Assembly: GCA_964458575.1 (NCBI GenBank)
Contig: CAYWMD010000025.1
Span: 1-64,000 of the forward strand
Direction: 5' to 3'
DNA length: 64,000 bases
Source of the DNA: CAYWMD01 sp964458575
Lineage (GTDB): Bacteria > Verrucomicrobiota > Verrucomicrobiia > Limisphaerales > JADLHS01
Under the pieces are notes generated by a model. That model had not been told where the DNA came from, searched no databases, and saw nothing but the letters and a program-made list of their open reading frames with translations. Numbering within the stretch: position 1 is the first letter of the stretch; the number at the start of each line of letters is the position of its first letter. Shown piece by piece: positions 37,601 to 46,486 of this stretch. The translations under genes and the position numbers were made by a program.

Positions 37601-38527
37601 ATGTCCGCAAAGACCCGAGGGCCCGCCGACCCGCAAAAACAAAATTTTGATCTCCAGCAATTCCTGGAAACGCGCACCACCGCCGTCAACGCCGCGCTCG
37701 ACCGCTTCCTGCCGTCGGAGCAAACCAAACCCCCGACGATTCACAAGGCCATGCGCTATTCGCTTTTCGCCGGCGGCAAGCGGATGCGGCCCGCGCTGGT
37801 GCTCGCGGCCGCGGCGGCCTGCGGCGGACGCGAAGCCGACGCCATGCCTTTGGCTTGTGCCGTCGAGTGCATCCACACCTACTCGCTGGTGCATGATGAT
37901 CTGCCGGCCATGGACAACGACGACTACCGGCGGGGCAAACTCACCAACCACAAAGTGTTCGGCGAAGGCATCGCGATTCTGGCGGGCGACGCGCTGTTGA
38001 CCCAGGCATTTGAAATCACCGCGCAGTGTCGGAGCTGGCCGCGTTATTCGCACCAGACCATTATCCGGGAAATCACCCACGCCGCCGGGTCGCTGCAACT
38101 CATCGCCGGGCAGGTGGCGGATCTCGAAGGCGAAGGTAAGAAAACTTCCGCCGCGCAACTGCGCTACATCCACGAACGCAAAACGTCCGCCTTGCTCTGC
38201 TGCTCCGCGCGGCTCGGCGGCATGAGCGCCAATTGCACGCCCACGCAACTTCGCGCCCTGACTGATTTCGGCTACCATGTTGGCCTCGCGTTCCAGGTGA
38301 TTGACGACATCCTCGACGTAACGCAAACGAGCGAGAAGCTCGGCAAAACGGCGGGCAAGGACACCAAAGCGCAAAAGGCCACTTATCCGTCCATCGTCGG
38401 CCTGAAAAAATCGCGGAAGATCGCGGCGCAATTGACGGACAAAGCATTCGCGGCGCTGAAAAGTTTTAGAGGCAAAGCCGTGGCGCTGGAGGCGTTGGCC
38501 GAATATTTGTTGAAGCGGGAAAGCTGA
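37601..38527 (+). CDS. ispA: Short-chain polyprenyl diphosphate synthase (farnesyl diphosphate synthase type)
   Basis: 308 residues. Two Asp-rich motifs are visible: DDLPAMDNDD (the first DDxxxxD) near residue 105 and DDILD near 230. The sequence preceding the first motif (ALACAVECIHTYSLVHDDLP-like) and GGKRMRPAL are typical of class I isoprenyl synthases such as IspA and geranylgeranyl synthases. It condenses isopentenyl diphosphate with allylic diphosphates, giving C15-C20 precursors for quinones and undecaprenyl phosphate. Product length is not determined here. It is divergent from rpoZ. Confidence 0.92.
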   Translation: MSAKTRGPADPQKQNFDLQQFLETRTTAVNAALDRFLPSEQTKPPTIHKAMRYSLFAGGKRMRPALVLAAAAACGGREADAMPLACAVECIHTYSLVHDDLPAMDNDDYRRGKLTNHKVFGEGIAILAGDALLTQAFEITAQCRSWPRYSHQTIIREITHAAGSLQLIAGQVADLEGEGKKTSAAQLRYIHERKTSALLCCSARLGGMSANCTPTQLRALTDFGYHVGLAFQVIDDILDVTQTSEKLGKTAGKDTKAQKATYPSIVGLKKSRKIAAQLTDKAFAALKSFRGKAVALEALAEYLLKRES

Positions 38528-38545
38528 AGCTCCGATTGAACTTGC

Positions 38546-39007
38546 TCAGCCTGCACGATCCAAATCTTCCGAGCATGTTGAACAGTATCGTTCCTTCGCC
38601 TGATTCTCTGTTCCACATGATGGGCAAATAATCGTTGGCATCTTCCGGATCACATTCTCAGCAAAATTGGTGGCGAACCGGTCGGCGGCCAAGCCGACGG
38701 CTTTTCGGCTAAAAGTCGTGAGATCTGTCCAGTCACCGATTTCGTCGCTGAGAATTTCGTGTCCGGCGCCATCATAAATTCCCAGCACAGGCTTACGACC
38801 TTCTTCAGTGATCTCGGAAGAAATGACTAGACAAGGGTCAGAAGGCGCTGGCCTCCGGAACACCAACTGCAGGTAAAGGTATCGGGGATGAATCTCGCCG
38901 GGAGGCCGGATAGCGCGGGCCAAGGTTGCATCGTGGGTTGGGCTGCGGTAACAGGCGACCGGATGTGTTCCGTAAATCTTGTCTGAGATGTCGGCTATAG
39001 CTTGCAT
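38546..39007 (-). CDS. Small protein with C-terminal zinc ribbon, unknown function
   Basis: 153 residues. The final 30 residues form a zinc ribbon, with CPSCG and, ten residues on, CSTC (two CxxC pairs). The first 120 residues are soluble mixed alpha/beta with no family recognised. It faces the polyprenyl synthase gene convergently (18 bp apart). Zinc-ribbon tails of this form commonly occur in bacterial membrane or regulatory proteins, but nothing here fixes the role. Confidence 0.65.
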   Translation of the reverse strand: MQAIADISDKIYGTHPVACYRSPTHDATLARAIRPPGEIHPRYLYLQLVFRRPAPSDPCLVISSEITEEGRKPVLGIYDGAGHEILSDEIGDWTDLTTFSRKAVGLAADRFATNFAENVIRKMPTIICPSCGTENQAKERYCSTCSEDLDRAG

Positions 39008-39232
39008 ACCGATTAAGCTGACAGTCGCGCGACCAAAACGTCACGCACAGATCCGGAGAGAAGCGCTGGTGCGTTAAAACTTTCAATGGCAGGACCGTGG
39101 CACGCGGAGGCATTAAGGGCCTTGAACCAGCAGTGTTCTTCTTTCGTTAGTTGCCGGCTGAGAAATGGAACTGAGTCAATCAGTGCGCTGAATGAAGACG
39201 CCCGTTTTCGGAACGAGGCGAGTTAAATTGAA

Positions 39233-40522
39233 TCACTTCCGCCATTCAGCCGATTTGCCATGCGCACCCAGGCCTTCGAGTTCCGCGAATTTCTTCACGG
39301 CGGGCAGGGCCTGCTTGAGCGAGGTCCGGTTGTACTCAACAACGCTTGTGCGGCGTTGGAATTGATCCACGGTCAGGCCGGGAAAGGACGCGCCCGCGCC
39401 GCCGGTGGGCAGCGTGTGACTTGGACCAGCGACATAGTCGCCCAGTACTGTCGGTGACCACGGGCCGAGGAAGATTGCCCCCGCGGTCAAAATGCCTTCG
39501 GAAACCCGGCGTGGATTGCGAGTCATTACTTCGCAGTGCTCCGGCGCGAGTTGATTGGTCAGTGTCACTGCGTCAGCGAGTGATTTCACCTGAATCAGCC
39601 AGCCGTTGTTCGCCAGCGCGCGTTGGATGAACTCCCGTCGTGCAAGTTTGGGCAACTGCTTCGCGATTTCCTTTTCAACGGCCTTGAGCAGCTTCGCGGA
39701 TGTCGTCACGAGCCAGACGCGCTCGTGACCGGAACCGTGTTCGGCCTGGGCCAGCAAATCGGCGGTGGCAAATCTCGGATTGGCCGTGTCGTCCGCGAGC
39801 ACGAGCACTTCGCTCGGACCGGGCAAAAGGTCAATCGCCACGTGACCGACAAGCAAACGCTTGGCAGTGACAACATAGGCGTTGCCCGGCCCAAAAATTT
39901 TCTGCACGCGGGCAATGGTCTGCGTGCCGTGGGCCATGGCGGCAATCGCCTGCGCTCCGCCGACACGGTAAATCTCCGTCGCGCCTGCCGCCCGCGCCGT
40001 GAACAACAGTGCGGGATTCACCGAACCGTCCTTGCCGCAGGGCGTGGTCACCACGATTTCCCGGCAGCCGGCCACTTTCGCCAGCGTGACCGTCATGAGC
40101 GCGGTCGAAACCAGCGGCGCCGTTCCGCCGGGGATGTAAACCCCGACGCGCTGGAACGGATCAAACTTCTCGCCCACGGTCGCGCCATGCGAATTCTTCA
40201 TCTGCCAGCTCCGGCGGCGAGACTTCCGGGCGAAGTTGGCAATGTTCCGTTCCGCTTCCGCCACGGCTGCGCGCAGCGCTTCATCGGCTCTGAGCGACGC
40301 CGTCATCATTTCCGCCTGCGTGAGGGCGAGCTGGTCGGCGGCGAGTTTCGCGCCGTCAAAGCGCGCGGTCAGTTCCAACACCGCCGCGTCGCCCTGGGCG
40401 CGGACATCGTCGAGGATGGCGCGGGTGCGCTGCTCGATGACCGGATCAAACAAGCTGGACGGTGCCGTGACCTCCCGCAATCGCGCGGCGAAGTCCCGGT
40501 CGGTGAAGCGAATCACTTTCAT
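39233..40522 (-). CDS. hisD: Histidinol dehydrogenase
   Basis: 429 residues, normal length. It catalyses the last two steps of histidine synthesis, oxidising L-histidinol to L-histidine with NAD. Motifs are YIPGGTAPLVSTALMTVTLA, GPGNAYVVTAKRLLVGHVAI, DLLPGPSEVLVLAD, LLAQAEHGSGHE (zinc ligands Gln and His) and NQLAPEHCEVM with the catalytic Glu and His. The frame stays open to 40888, but the extension is low-quality sequence in the gap beyond, and MKVIRFTDRDF is the expected N-terminus. No other his genes are nearby. Confidence 0.96.
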   Translation of the reverse strand: MKVIRFTDRDFAARLREVTAPSSLFDPVIEQRTRAILDDVRAQGDAAVLELTARFDGAKLAADQLALTQAEMMTASLRADEALRAAVAEAERNIANFARKSRRRSWQMKNSHGATVGEKFDPFQRVGVYIPGGTAPLVSTALMTVTLAKVAGCREIVVTTPCGKDGSVNPALLFTARAAGATEIYRVGGAQAIAAMAHGTQTIARVQKIFGPGNAYVVTAKRLLVGHVAIDLLPGPSEVLVLADDTANPRFATADLLAQAEHGSGHERVWLVTTSAKLLKAVEKEIAKQLPKLARREFIQRALANNGWLIQVKSLADAVTLTNQLAPEHCEVMTRNPRRVSEGILTAGAIFLGPWSPTVLGDYVAGPSHTLPTGGAGASFPGLTVDQFQRRTSVVEYNRTSLKQALPAVKKFAELEGLGAHGKSAEWRK

Positions 40523-41490
40523 GGTGACAGGGTAGGCAAAGGCGAAGGCCGAAGAAAGAGTGAAGAGACGAGGGAGGAAAATCACGCGGGATGCGTGAAA
40601 ATTTCGCTTCCGACGCGAGGCGGGCGACGCGCCAAAAATTTCTTTTGCCGGATTCCTGAGCAAAACCCCGTTTTTTTCGCGCTCATCCGCCGCTGGCCCA
40701 AGCGATGCTAATCGGAGAAATGCGACTGTCGAACTCAATCGTTGAATCGCATGAACGACGTAAACCAAACCTGTGCGAGCAGACTCGCGACTCCGATTCG
40801 AATCAAGTGGACGGAGTCGCGGGCCATGGCTTTGCCGGTCCGGCGCAGTTGGGTTCCTGCCTGGTTGGCGTTCTGGTTGCGCCAGCAATTCGGCAGCCCC
40901 GGTGCGAGCAACGCGTTTGCATTGTTTCGTCGTCTCAACACCGGGGACCGTCGCCGGCCGGCACAGTTTTTTTGCATTTCGCTCTGGTAACGGTGGTGAC
41001 GACCCGGTCGCCCCGTTGGCCCACAGAGCAAAAAGGCTGAGGAGGGTGGTGGCGAGGAGCGCGGACTGTTTCAGCCATGTCAGTCCGCGCTCCCGTCGTG
41101 GGGATCACGTCAAAGATCTGCATGCTGCCACCCCTGCTTGATTCGTCTTCCTTGGTTCTTGTATTCCAACTGTTCGAGTTTCCCTCCCACCGCCGGATTC
41201 GCTGTCGGCGTCGGACTGGGTGGCAAGACTGAGTCCGGTCGAACCGTCACGCGCGTTGAACAGTTTCAAGGAAGCGGGCTGGCGGATTAAGGCCGATGGG
41301 GGAAACCCACGCGAAACGCGTGAGAAAGTGCCGGCAAAATCCTCGGTCTGCGACCGCACATATTTTCACTTTGCTCATTTCGCCGAAATATCTTCCGTTT
41401 GGATCGCTTGATCGTCGCTGGCCCGGGCGATGCTGAACGTTCAACTGTGGCGGCAGAGCCACGGCAGTCAACCTCAACCGCGGAGATCGT
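40523..41490. other. 968-base region without a convincing gene
   Basis: Short frames cover it on both strands but none has a recognisable domain or signal sequence with a proper start. It contains a 13-base-arm hairpin (41057-41094). Near the left and right ends it also has a diverged direct repeat: CGCTGGCCCAAGCGATGCTA around 40689 and CGCTGGCCCGGGCGATGCTG around 41413 (17 of 20 identical). It may hold a decayed gene or a mobile-element remnant. Confidence 0.5.
41057..41094. repeat. GAGCGCGGACTG palindrome (family R5)
   Basis: GGAGCGCGGACTG and CAGTCCGCGCTCC are perfect 13-base inverted arms around a 12-base loop (TTTCAGCCATGT). It lies inside the gene-free stretch upstream of the 554-residue membrane protein. 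Confidence 0.75.
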
Positions 41491-43155
41491 ATGCATGACG
41501 AAACCAAATCCGCAGAGACAAGGACGGAAACTCAACCTCCCATCGAGCCGGCCCGCTCCTTCGAGCTGACGGCCGGCTCCCGCCAGACGCTGCTGCGCTG
41601 GCTCAAGCGCCTGTTCGCGTGCAATCCCTTCTACCTCGTGAGCGCGGCGCTGCTGTTGTACGGTATGTATCGCGTGTCCATGGAGACGGGGTTTTTGCGC
41701 ACCGAGGTCGCCAAGCTTACGTTCAACTTTTCCTCGCTTCAACTGTATGAACTGTTGCTGGTGGGCGTGGCCATTATGCTGGCGGGACGGGCCATTTGGT
41801 ATGACGCCAAGTTGCTGCTCGTGCTCGAGAACCTGTTGTGGCTGGTGCCGTTTATTTTGATCAGCCAGGCCGCGCTGATCAATCTGCACACGCTTTGGCT
41901 CCTATCGCTGGCCACGGCTTTCGTGGTGACCATCCGCTTTGGTGCGGTCCAATGCTGGATTCCCGCCATGCGAGTTCCACCACGTTTGCGGTCTTGCGGT
42001 CTTGCGGTGCTGGTCGTGAATACCGCGTTACCCATCTGCTACCGGATATTTCAAGAAACCAAATACGGCGTTGAACCGACCTGGGGCGCGGCCTACCACA
42101 TGAATCAATGGAGCTGGTTTCTGCTGTTGCCCGCGCTTTGCGCCCTCCTGAATCTGTTGCCCCGGGCGCGCGGCGAGGGCGGAGAGGCGGCCGGACGTGG
42201 GTGGTGGTTGCTCGGGACGTATGTGCTCTGGCTGCTGGGTACGGGCGTTCATCTTTACTGCCTCGGCTACGTATATGATTTCAAATTGACCCGCGTGCTG
42301 CTCGCGCCAACGCTTTGGGCACTGGCCTGGACGTTCAGACGACGATTGACCGATATCGTCACCAAACCGGACCGCGAATTGCAGGTCGTGGCGCTGTTCC
42401 TGCCCATCGTTGCGGCCTTGACGGCGGCGGGAACCGGCAGCAACGGCATCTTCTTCATGCTGAATTTTCTGAACGCGTTCGTTTTTGCGGCGACCTTCAT
42501 CGCGGATCGTCGCAACCGCCTCGCGTTGCATCTGATGCTGATTTCCTTGACGGTGGCGGTGGCCGGTTCGCCGCAAGCCTGGACGCATCCAAGTGCGATT
42601 GAGTTCAGCCGGGAGAAGTTCGTGTGGTTGGCGACGTTGGCGTATCTGGTCCTCGGTTCGGCATTATCGCGAAATCCCAAACTGGCATTTCTCGGGGCCT
42701 TCGCCGCCGCGCTGGCCGCGGGCAGGCTCGGGGAGGAACTTCAGGATGCCATTCCTTGGGCGTTCCAAACCGGGCTGGTCTTTCTCGTGTTGCACAGCTT
42801 GCGCTGGCGCGACGAAGAGCACAACGGCGCCGTCTCGGTGCGCGTGCTCGCCAGCGTGGCGTGGGTCATCCATTCCCTGGTTTGGGTTCGATCCGGCGCG
42901 CCGTTCCTCCAACCGTTTTCGCTCGGGGCGCTGGTGCTGGTCTTCTGGCTGGCCCAAGGATTTGTCTTCAAGAAATGGTCGCCGGTGATCGTTCCGGTCG
43001 CCGCTCTTCTCGTGGCAACCTCTGGTCCGATTGACCAGGCGGTGGCGGGACTGCGCACCTTGCCTGCCGGCGTCGTCATCATCGCTGCCAGCTTTCTGCT
43101 GTTCGCGGTGGGAACACTTGCTGCGCTGACGCGCCATCGTTGGCACAAAAACTAA
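41491..43155 (+). CDS. Large polytopic membrane protein, unknown function
   Basis: 554 residues. After a polar N-terminal 50 residues there are about 15 hydrophobic segments spread to the C-terminus (for example YLVSAALLLYGMYRV, LLLVGVAIMLAGRAIWY, FILISQAALINLHTLWLLSL, VIIAASFLLFAVGTLAAL). Charged loops are short. No transporter or enzyme signature was recognised. A hairpin followed by a short T-run lies 29 bp past the stop, consistent with a monocistronic unit. pyrF follows on the same strand 119 bp downstream. Confidence 0.7.
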   Translation: MHDETKSAETRTETQPPIEPARSFELTAGSRQTLLRWLKRLFACNPFYLVSAALLLYGMYRVSMETGFLRTEVAKLTFNFSSLQLYELLLVGVAIMLAGRAIWYDAKLLLVLENLLWLVPFILISQAALINLHTLWLLSLATAFVVTIRFGAVQCWIPAMRVPPRLRSCGLAVLVVNTALPICYRIFQETKYGVEPTWGAAYHMNQWSWFLLLPALCALLNLLPRARGEGGEAAGRGWWLLGTYVLWLLGTGVHLYCLGYVYDFKLTRVLLAPTLWALAWTFRRRLTDIVTKPDRELQVVALFLPIVAALTAAGTGSNGIFFMLNFLNAFVFAATFIADRRNRLALHLMLISLTVAVAGSPQAWTHPSAIEFSREKFVWLATLAYLVLGSALSRNPKLAFLGAFAAALAAGRLGEELQDAIPWAFQTGLVFLVLHSLRWRDEEHNGAVSVRVLASVAWVIHSLVWVRSGAPFLQPFSLGALVLVFWLAQGFVFKKWSPVIVPVAALLVATSGPIDQAVAGLRTLPAGVVIIAASFLLFAVGTLAALTRHRWHKN

Positions 43156-43183
43156 ACCAGTCATCGAGAGTGGCGGACAAGCG

Positions 43184-43220
43184 GCGCGGGCCGTCCAGCG
43201 GAAAGCGGCCCGCGCTTTCC
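43184..43220 (+). terminator. Terminator-like hairpin after the membrane protein gene
   Basis: GCGCGGGCCG pairs with CGGCCCGCGC across a 12-base loop and is followed by TTTCCTT. The T-run is weak, so termination is likely but not certain. Confidence 0.5.
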
Positions 43221-43274
43221 TTGGGCTTGAATTCGCTTTTCTCTCCCCCAGTTTGTCGTAGCCTGACGCCCACA

Positions 43275-43979
43275 ATGCAAAACCCGATCATCGCGGCGCT
43301 CGATGTGCCCACGGCAGACCAGGCGCTGCAACTGGCGAAGCTAATCGCGCCCGCCGTCGGTGCGTTCAAAATCGGCAGCGAACTTTTCACCGCCGCCGGG
43401 CCGGACATCGTCCGGCAAATCCGCGACACCGGTGCCGCGGTTTTTCTCGACCTGAAATTTCATGACATCCCCAACACGGTGGCCAAGGCGGTGGCGTCCG
43501 CCGTGCGACTCGACGTGCAGATGCTCACAATCCACACGAGCGGCGGTTTGGAAATGATGCGCGCTGCCGAGGAATCCGCGCAAAAGACCGCATCGCAGTC
43601 CGGCCGCAACGCACCGCTGGTGTTGGGCGTGACGGTTTTGACGAGTTCCGATGCGAACACGCTGGCCGAGATCGGTTGTGAACCGAACCCGGGCCGGCAG
43701 GTGGAGCGGTTGGCGGGCCTCGCGGTGAAGGCCGGGTTGCGCGGGCTGGTTTGCTCACCGCTGGAAATCACGATCCTGCGGCAGGTGTTGCCGGGTCATG
43801 TTCAACTGATGACGCCCGGCATCCGCACCGGCGCGGAAAAGGCCGATGACCAAAAACGCACCCTCACGCCGCGCGAAGCCATTCAGGCCGGCGCGAACTG
43901 GCTGGTCATTGGCCGCCCGATTTACGCGGCGGAAAATCCGCGTGCCGCGGCCGAAGCGATTTTGAAAACACTGAATTGA
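43275..43979 (+). CDS. pyrF: Orotidine 5'-phosphate decarboxylase
   Basis: 234 residues. It converts orotidine 5'-phosphate to UMP, the last step of pyrimidine synthesis. The signature FLDLKFHDIPNTV, containing the catalytic DxKxxD, is at about residues 55-67, with TIHTSGG, VTVLTSSD, GLVCSPLE, MTPGIR and the C-terminal VIGRPIY phosphate-binding motif. The start at 43275 (MQNPIIAALDVP) is the normal N-terminus; the frame opens earlier to 43140. It shares a pathway with the carB half encoded at 12839-14629, though the genes are far apart. Confidence 0.96.
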   Translation: MQNPIIAALDVPTADQALQLAKLIAPAVGAFKIGSELFTAAGPDIVRQIRDTGAAVFLDLKFHDIPNTVAKAVASAVRLDVQMLTIHTSGGLEMMRAAEESAQKTASQSGRNAPLVLGVTVLTSSDANTLAEIGCEPNPGRQVERLAGLAVKAGLRGLVCSPLEITILRQVLPGHVQLMTPGIRTGAEKADDQKRTLTPREAIQAGANWLVIGRPIYAAENPRAAAEAILKTLN

Positions 43980-44056
43980 CCGCGGATGACAAGGATTGAT
44001 CTCAATACCTCTGGCTGGGCGAAGAAATCCGTGCAATCCGCGCCATCCGTGGTTTA
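43978..44056. repeat. Decayed inverted repeat with ATCCGTGG units
   Basis: The right part reads as three 9-base variants (ATCCGTGCA, ATCCGCGCC, ATCCGTGGT). The left part (ACCGCGGATGACAAGGATTG) is a degenerate inverted copy. It sits between pyrF and the DUF1080 gene, and resembles a repeat common in many environmental bacteria. Confidence 0.45.
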
Positions 44057-44066
44057 ATTTCCCGGC

Positions 44067-44780
44067 ATGAAGACTCTGACGTTGGTCTCGCTGTTCGCCG
44101 TGGTAACGTGTTCGTTGTCCGCTGCTGAAAAGACAAAATCTCTTTTCAACGGCAAGGATTTCACCGGCTGGCGCCAGCCGACGGGAGCGTGGCTGGCCGC
44201 CAAATCAGTTTCCCTCGACCCCGCTGATCCAACCAAATTCGTCGTCCGACCCGGCAAAGGCATCATGGTCAACGGGCCGAAGTTCAAAACGGTCAACATC
44301 GTCACGGAGGCGGAGTTCGGCGATGCGCAAATCCACATTGAGTTTTGCATCTCGAAACATTCCAACTCCGGCATCTACATCATGAACCGCTACGAGCTTC
44401 AGGTTTTCGACAGCTTTGGCGTGGCGAAGGACAAATATCCGGGCATCGAGTGCGGTGGGATTTATCCCCGTTGGATCAACGAGCAAGACGTCGAAGGCCA
44501 CTCGCCGCTGGTCAATGCCAGCAAACCGCCGGGTGAATGGCAGACATTCGACATCACGTTCCGGGCGCCGCGCTTCGACGCCAGTGGGAAGAAGACCGAG
44601 AACGCGAAGTTCATCAAGGTGCTGCACAACGGCAAGGTCATTCACGAGAATCTGGAACTCAACGGCCCGACGCGCGGTGGCGTGGAGCCCGAAGGAACCG
44701 TCGGGCCACTGTGTTTCCAGGGCGACCACGGGCCGGTGGCGTATCGGAATATCAAAGTGAAGCCGTTGAAATTGAAGTGA
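44067..44780 (+). CDS. Secreted DUF1080 (3-keto-disaccharide hydrolase-type) protein
   Basis: 237 residues. The signal peptide ends near SLSAAEK. The body has the DUF1080 concanavalin-like pattern: LFNGKDFTGW at the N-terminus of the domain, EFGDAQIHIEFCISKHSNSG, IYIMNRYELQVFDS and, near the end, GPLCFQGDHGPVAYRNIKV. Some family members hydrolyse 3-keto-glycosides; many others are uncharacterised and occur in large numbers in Planctomycetes and Verrucomicrobia. The adjacent TIM-barrel protein (44996-45877) on the same strand suggests a sugar-modification pathway (inference). Confidence 0.88.
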   Translation: MKTLTLVSLFAVVTCSLSAAEKTKSLFNGKDFTGWRQPTGAWLAAKSVSLDPADPTKFVVRPGKGIMVNGPKFKTVNIVTEAEFGDAQIHIEFCISKHSNSGIYIMNRYELQVFDSFGVAKDKYPGIECGGIYPRWINEQDVEGHSPLVNASKPPGEWQTFDITFRAPRFDASGKKTENAKFIKVLHNGKVIHENLELNGPTRGGVEPEGTVGPLCFQGDHGPVAYRNIKVKPLKLK

Positions 44781-44801
44781 AGAACGCGCGAAAAAGTGAA
44801 A

Positions 44802-44842
44802 CTCTCCCTCACCCCGGCCCTCTCCCGCTGGGAGAGGGAGAA
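44802..44842. repeat. R1 palindromic repeat, left half of an inverted pair
   Basis: CTCTCCCTCACCCC followed by CCTCTCCCGCTGGGAGAGG. A second copy in the opposite orientation lies 62 bases away (44905-44942), so together they form a large inverted doublet between the DUF1080 and TIM-barrel genes. Confidence 0.9.
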
Positions 44843-44904
44843 TTGTCGTCAGCACGCCGTCGAATCCTTTCGCCGACCTTGAATGTGAACCGTTCTTGGC
44901 TTTT

Positions 44905-44942
44905 CTCTCTCCCAGCGGGAGAGGGTAAGGGTGAGGGAGAAA
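44905..44942. repeat. R1 palindromic repeat, right half of the inverted pair
   Basis: CTCTCTCCCAGCGGGAGAGG followed by TAAGGGTGAGGGAGAA, the reverse complement of the copy at 44802-44842 with a few changes. Confidence 0.9.
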
Positions 44943-44995
44943 TCTCCGAAAGAACGCGCTTCCGTCTTTAAAAAATCCAACGCAACATCACAGCC

Positions 44996-45877
44996 ATGAA
45001 GCAACTCACTCGACTCACCCGTCGCCAGATGCTCGTCCGTTCGGCGCAGGCCGCGACTGCGCTGGCTTTGTCCTCACCCTTTGCCCCCTTGTTCGCCGAA
45101 CCGGCGAAGCGGCGCTTCAAAATCGGCGCGTGCGACTGGTCCATTGGCAAGATGGGTGATCCCGCCGCATTCGAACTGGGCAAGGAGATTGGTTTGGACG
45201 GGATTCAAGTGAGCCTTGGCACCACGGCGGACAATTTGAAGCTGCGCAAGCCCGAGGAACAGCAACGCTACCGCGATGCCGCGAAGCAGGCCGGCCTGCA
45301 AATCGCGTCGCTGGCCATTGGCGAGTTGAACCTGGTGCCTTACAAGAGCGAGCCACAAACCATCGAATGGGTGAGCGATTCGATTGATGTCTGCAAGGCG
45401 CTGGGCGTGCGCGTGGTGTTGCTGGCGTTCTTCAGCAAGGGCGACTTGCGCGACGACAAACCCGGCGTGGATGAAGTGGTGAAGCGGCTCAAAGCCGTTG
45501 CGCCCAAAGCCGAGAAGGCCGGCGTGGTGCTCGGCATCGAAAGCTGGCTCAACGCGGAACAGCACCTTGACATTCTGAACCGCGTCGGCTCGAACGCGGT
45601 GCAGGTTTATTACGATTGCTGCAACTCCAATTTCTGCGGCTACGACATCTACCAGGAAATCCGCGCGATCGGTCGCAAGCGCATCTGCGAATTTCATTTC
45701 AAGGAAAACGGCTTTCTGCTCGGCCAGGGCAAGGTGGATTACCAGAAAGTCCGCGAGGCCCTCGACGACATCAAATACCGCGGCTGGGTGCAGATCGAGG
45801 GCGCCATACCGCCCAAGGCAAAAGTTCTCGAAAGCTATCAGGCCAACTGCAAATACGTGCGCGAAGTGCTGGGGTGA
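44996..45877 (+). CDS. Tat-exported sugar phosphate isomerase/epimerase-like TIM-barrel protein
   Basis: 293 residues. The N-terminus has the twin-arginine type motif TRRQMLVRSA followed by a hydrophobic stretch ending FAEP. The mature part is an AP_endonuc_2 (xylose isomerase-like) TIM barrel: IGACDWSIGK, GLDGIQVSLGT, LGIESWLNAEQHLD (with a likely metal Glu), YYDCCNSNFCGYD, ICEFHFKENGFLLGQGKVDY (His and Glu) and WVQIEGA near the end. Many relatives in this phylum are annotated as 3-keto-sugar or inositol isomerases; the substrate is unknown. The gene forms a possible pair with the DUF1080 gene upstream. Confidence 0.85.
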   Translation: MKQLTRLTRRQMLVRSAQAATALALSSPFAPLFAEPAKRRFKIGACDWSIGKMGDPAAFELGKEIGLDGIQVSLGTTADNLKLRKPEEQQRYRDAAKQAGLQIASLAIGELNLVPYKSEPQTIEWVSDSIDVCKALGVRVVLLAFFSKGDLRDDKPGVDEVVKRLKAVAPKAEKAGVVLGIESWLNAEQHLDILNRVGSNAVQVYYDCCNSNFCGYDIYQEIRAIGRKRICEFHFKENGFLLGQGKVDYQKVREALDDIKYRGWVQIEGAIPPKAKVLESYQANCKYVREVLG

Positions 45878-45878
45878 A

Positions 45879-45992
45879 ATGGCGCGCGGCACTCCGGGCC
45901 GCAGCAACTCCATCACTGAATTGGCGGCCCGATTTTTTCCGGAGCATTCCCGGGCTTTTGTCACCGCTGCGGCCCGGAGTGCCGCGCGCCAT
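45879..45992. repeat. Palindromic doublet of family R3, copy 1
   Basis: Two 25-base arms, beginning GGCGCGCGGCACTCCGGG on the left and mirrored on the right, are perfect inverted copies with a 60-base spacer. The outermost AT pairs extend it to 27 bases. The same 25-base arm occurs in the copy at 62157-62262, with an unrelated spacer. It lies between the TIM-barrel and anti-sigma genes, where their 3' ends converge. Confidence 0.92.
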
Positions 45993-46486
45993 CAATTTGG
46001 TGGCGAGGCTTCCTGACTTGCCGGCTCCAGCACAACCAACTCCGCCTCGTGCGGTCCCAGTCGAACCAACGCGGCGACTTTCGGGGCGATCATTGCCAGA
46101 AGTTCGTTATCGCCAATTTCCCGGAACTGCCCGGTGTTCGCAGCTGTCTCGACAACGCCCGCAGTTGTGATGGACGCAATGAGCAAGTCTGCCGGGAGGG
46201 GTTGCGTGGTTACGAGCGATGCGACTGGCAGCGGTTGGGTCTGAATTACCGTATAGTTTCCCCTGTGTATTTCCAGTGTAGAGATCCGCGGAAGGAAGGC
46301 TTGCCAAACCAACGCGGCCAGAACCACCAGCCCCGCAAGTACGGCGACCGTTCGGCGCGCTTGTCGAAATCGGCGACGCCGTCGCGCCAGGCGCAAGGTC
46401 TCGCCGAGCAACGCTTCGTGGAAGGCGGCGTCCGAGTCGCCCATCACTTCGGCGAGCAGCCGTTCGTTGTCAGTTCGTCGGGTCAT
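45992..46486 (-). CDS. Probable anti-sigma factor-like membrane protein
   Basis: 164 residues. A basic cytoplasmic segment (residues 1-45, RRTDNERLLAEVMGD, LGETLRLARRRRRFRQARRT) precedes one transmembrane helix (about 46-66, VAVLAGLVVLAALVWQAFL) and a periplasmic tail. The gene overlaps the ECF sigma gene by 17 bases, the classic arrangement for a sigma/anti-sigma pair. It lacks the Cys/His zinc motif of ZAS-type anti-sigmas, so the assignment rests on position and topology. Confidence 0.65.
   Translation of the reverse strand: MTRRTDNERLLAEVMGDSDAAFHEALLGETLRLARRRRRFRQARRTVAVLAGLVVLAALVWQAFLPRISTLEIHRGNYTVIQTQPLPVASLVTTQPLPADLLIASITTAGVVETAANTGQFREIGDNELLAMIAPKVAALVRLGPHEAELVVLEPASQEASPPN

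Noticed and set aside
40523..40888. Extension of hisD to an ATG at 40888
   Set aside because: The extra residues are not found in HisD, and the standard N-terminus MKVIRFTD starts at 40522.
40742..41411. Small frames in the 40.5-41.5 kb gap (for example 40742-40990 and 41220-41411)
   Set aside because: No domain, no signal peptide with a proper start, and no partner genes; coding status could not be supported.
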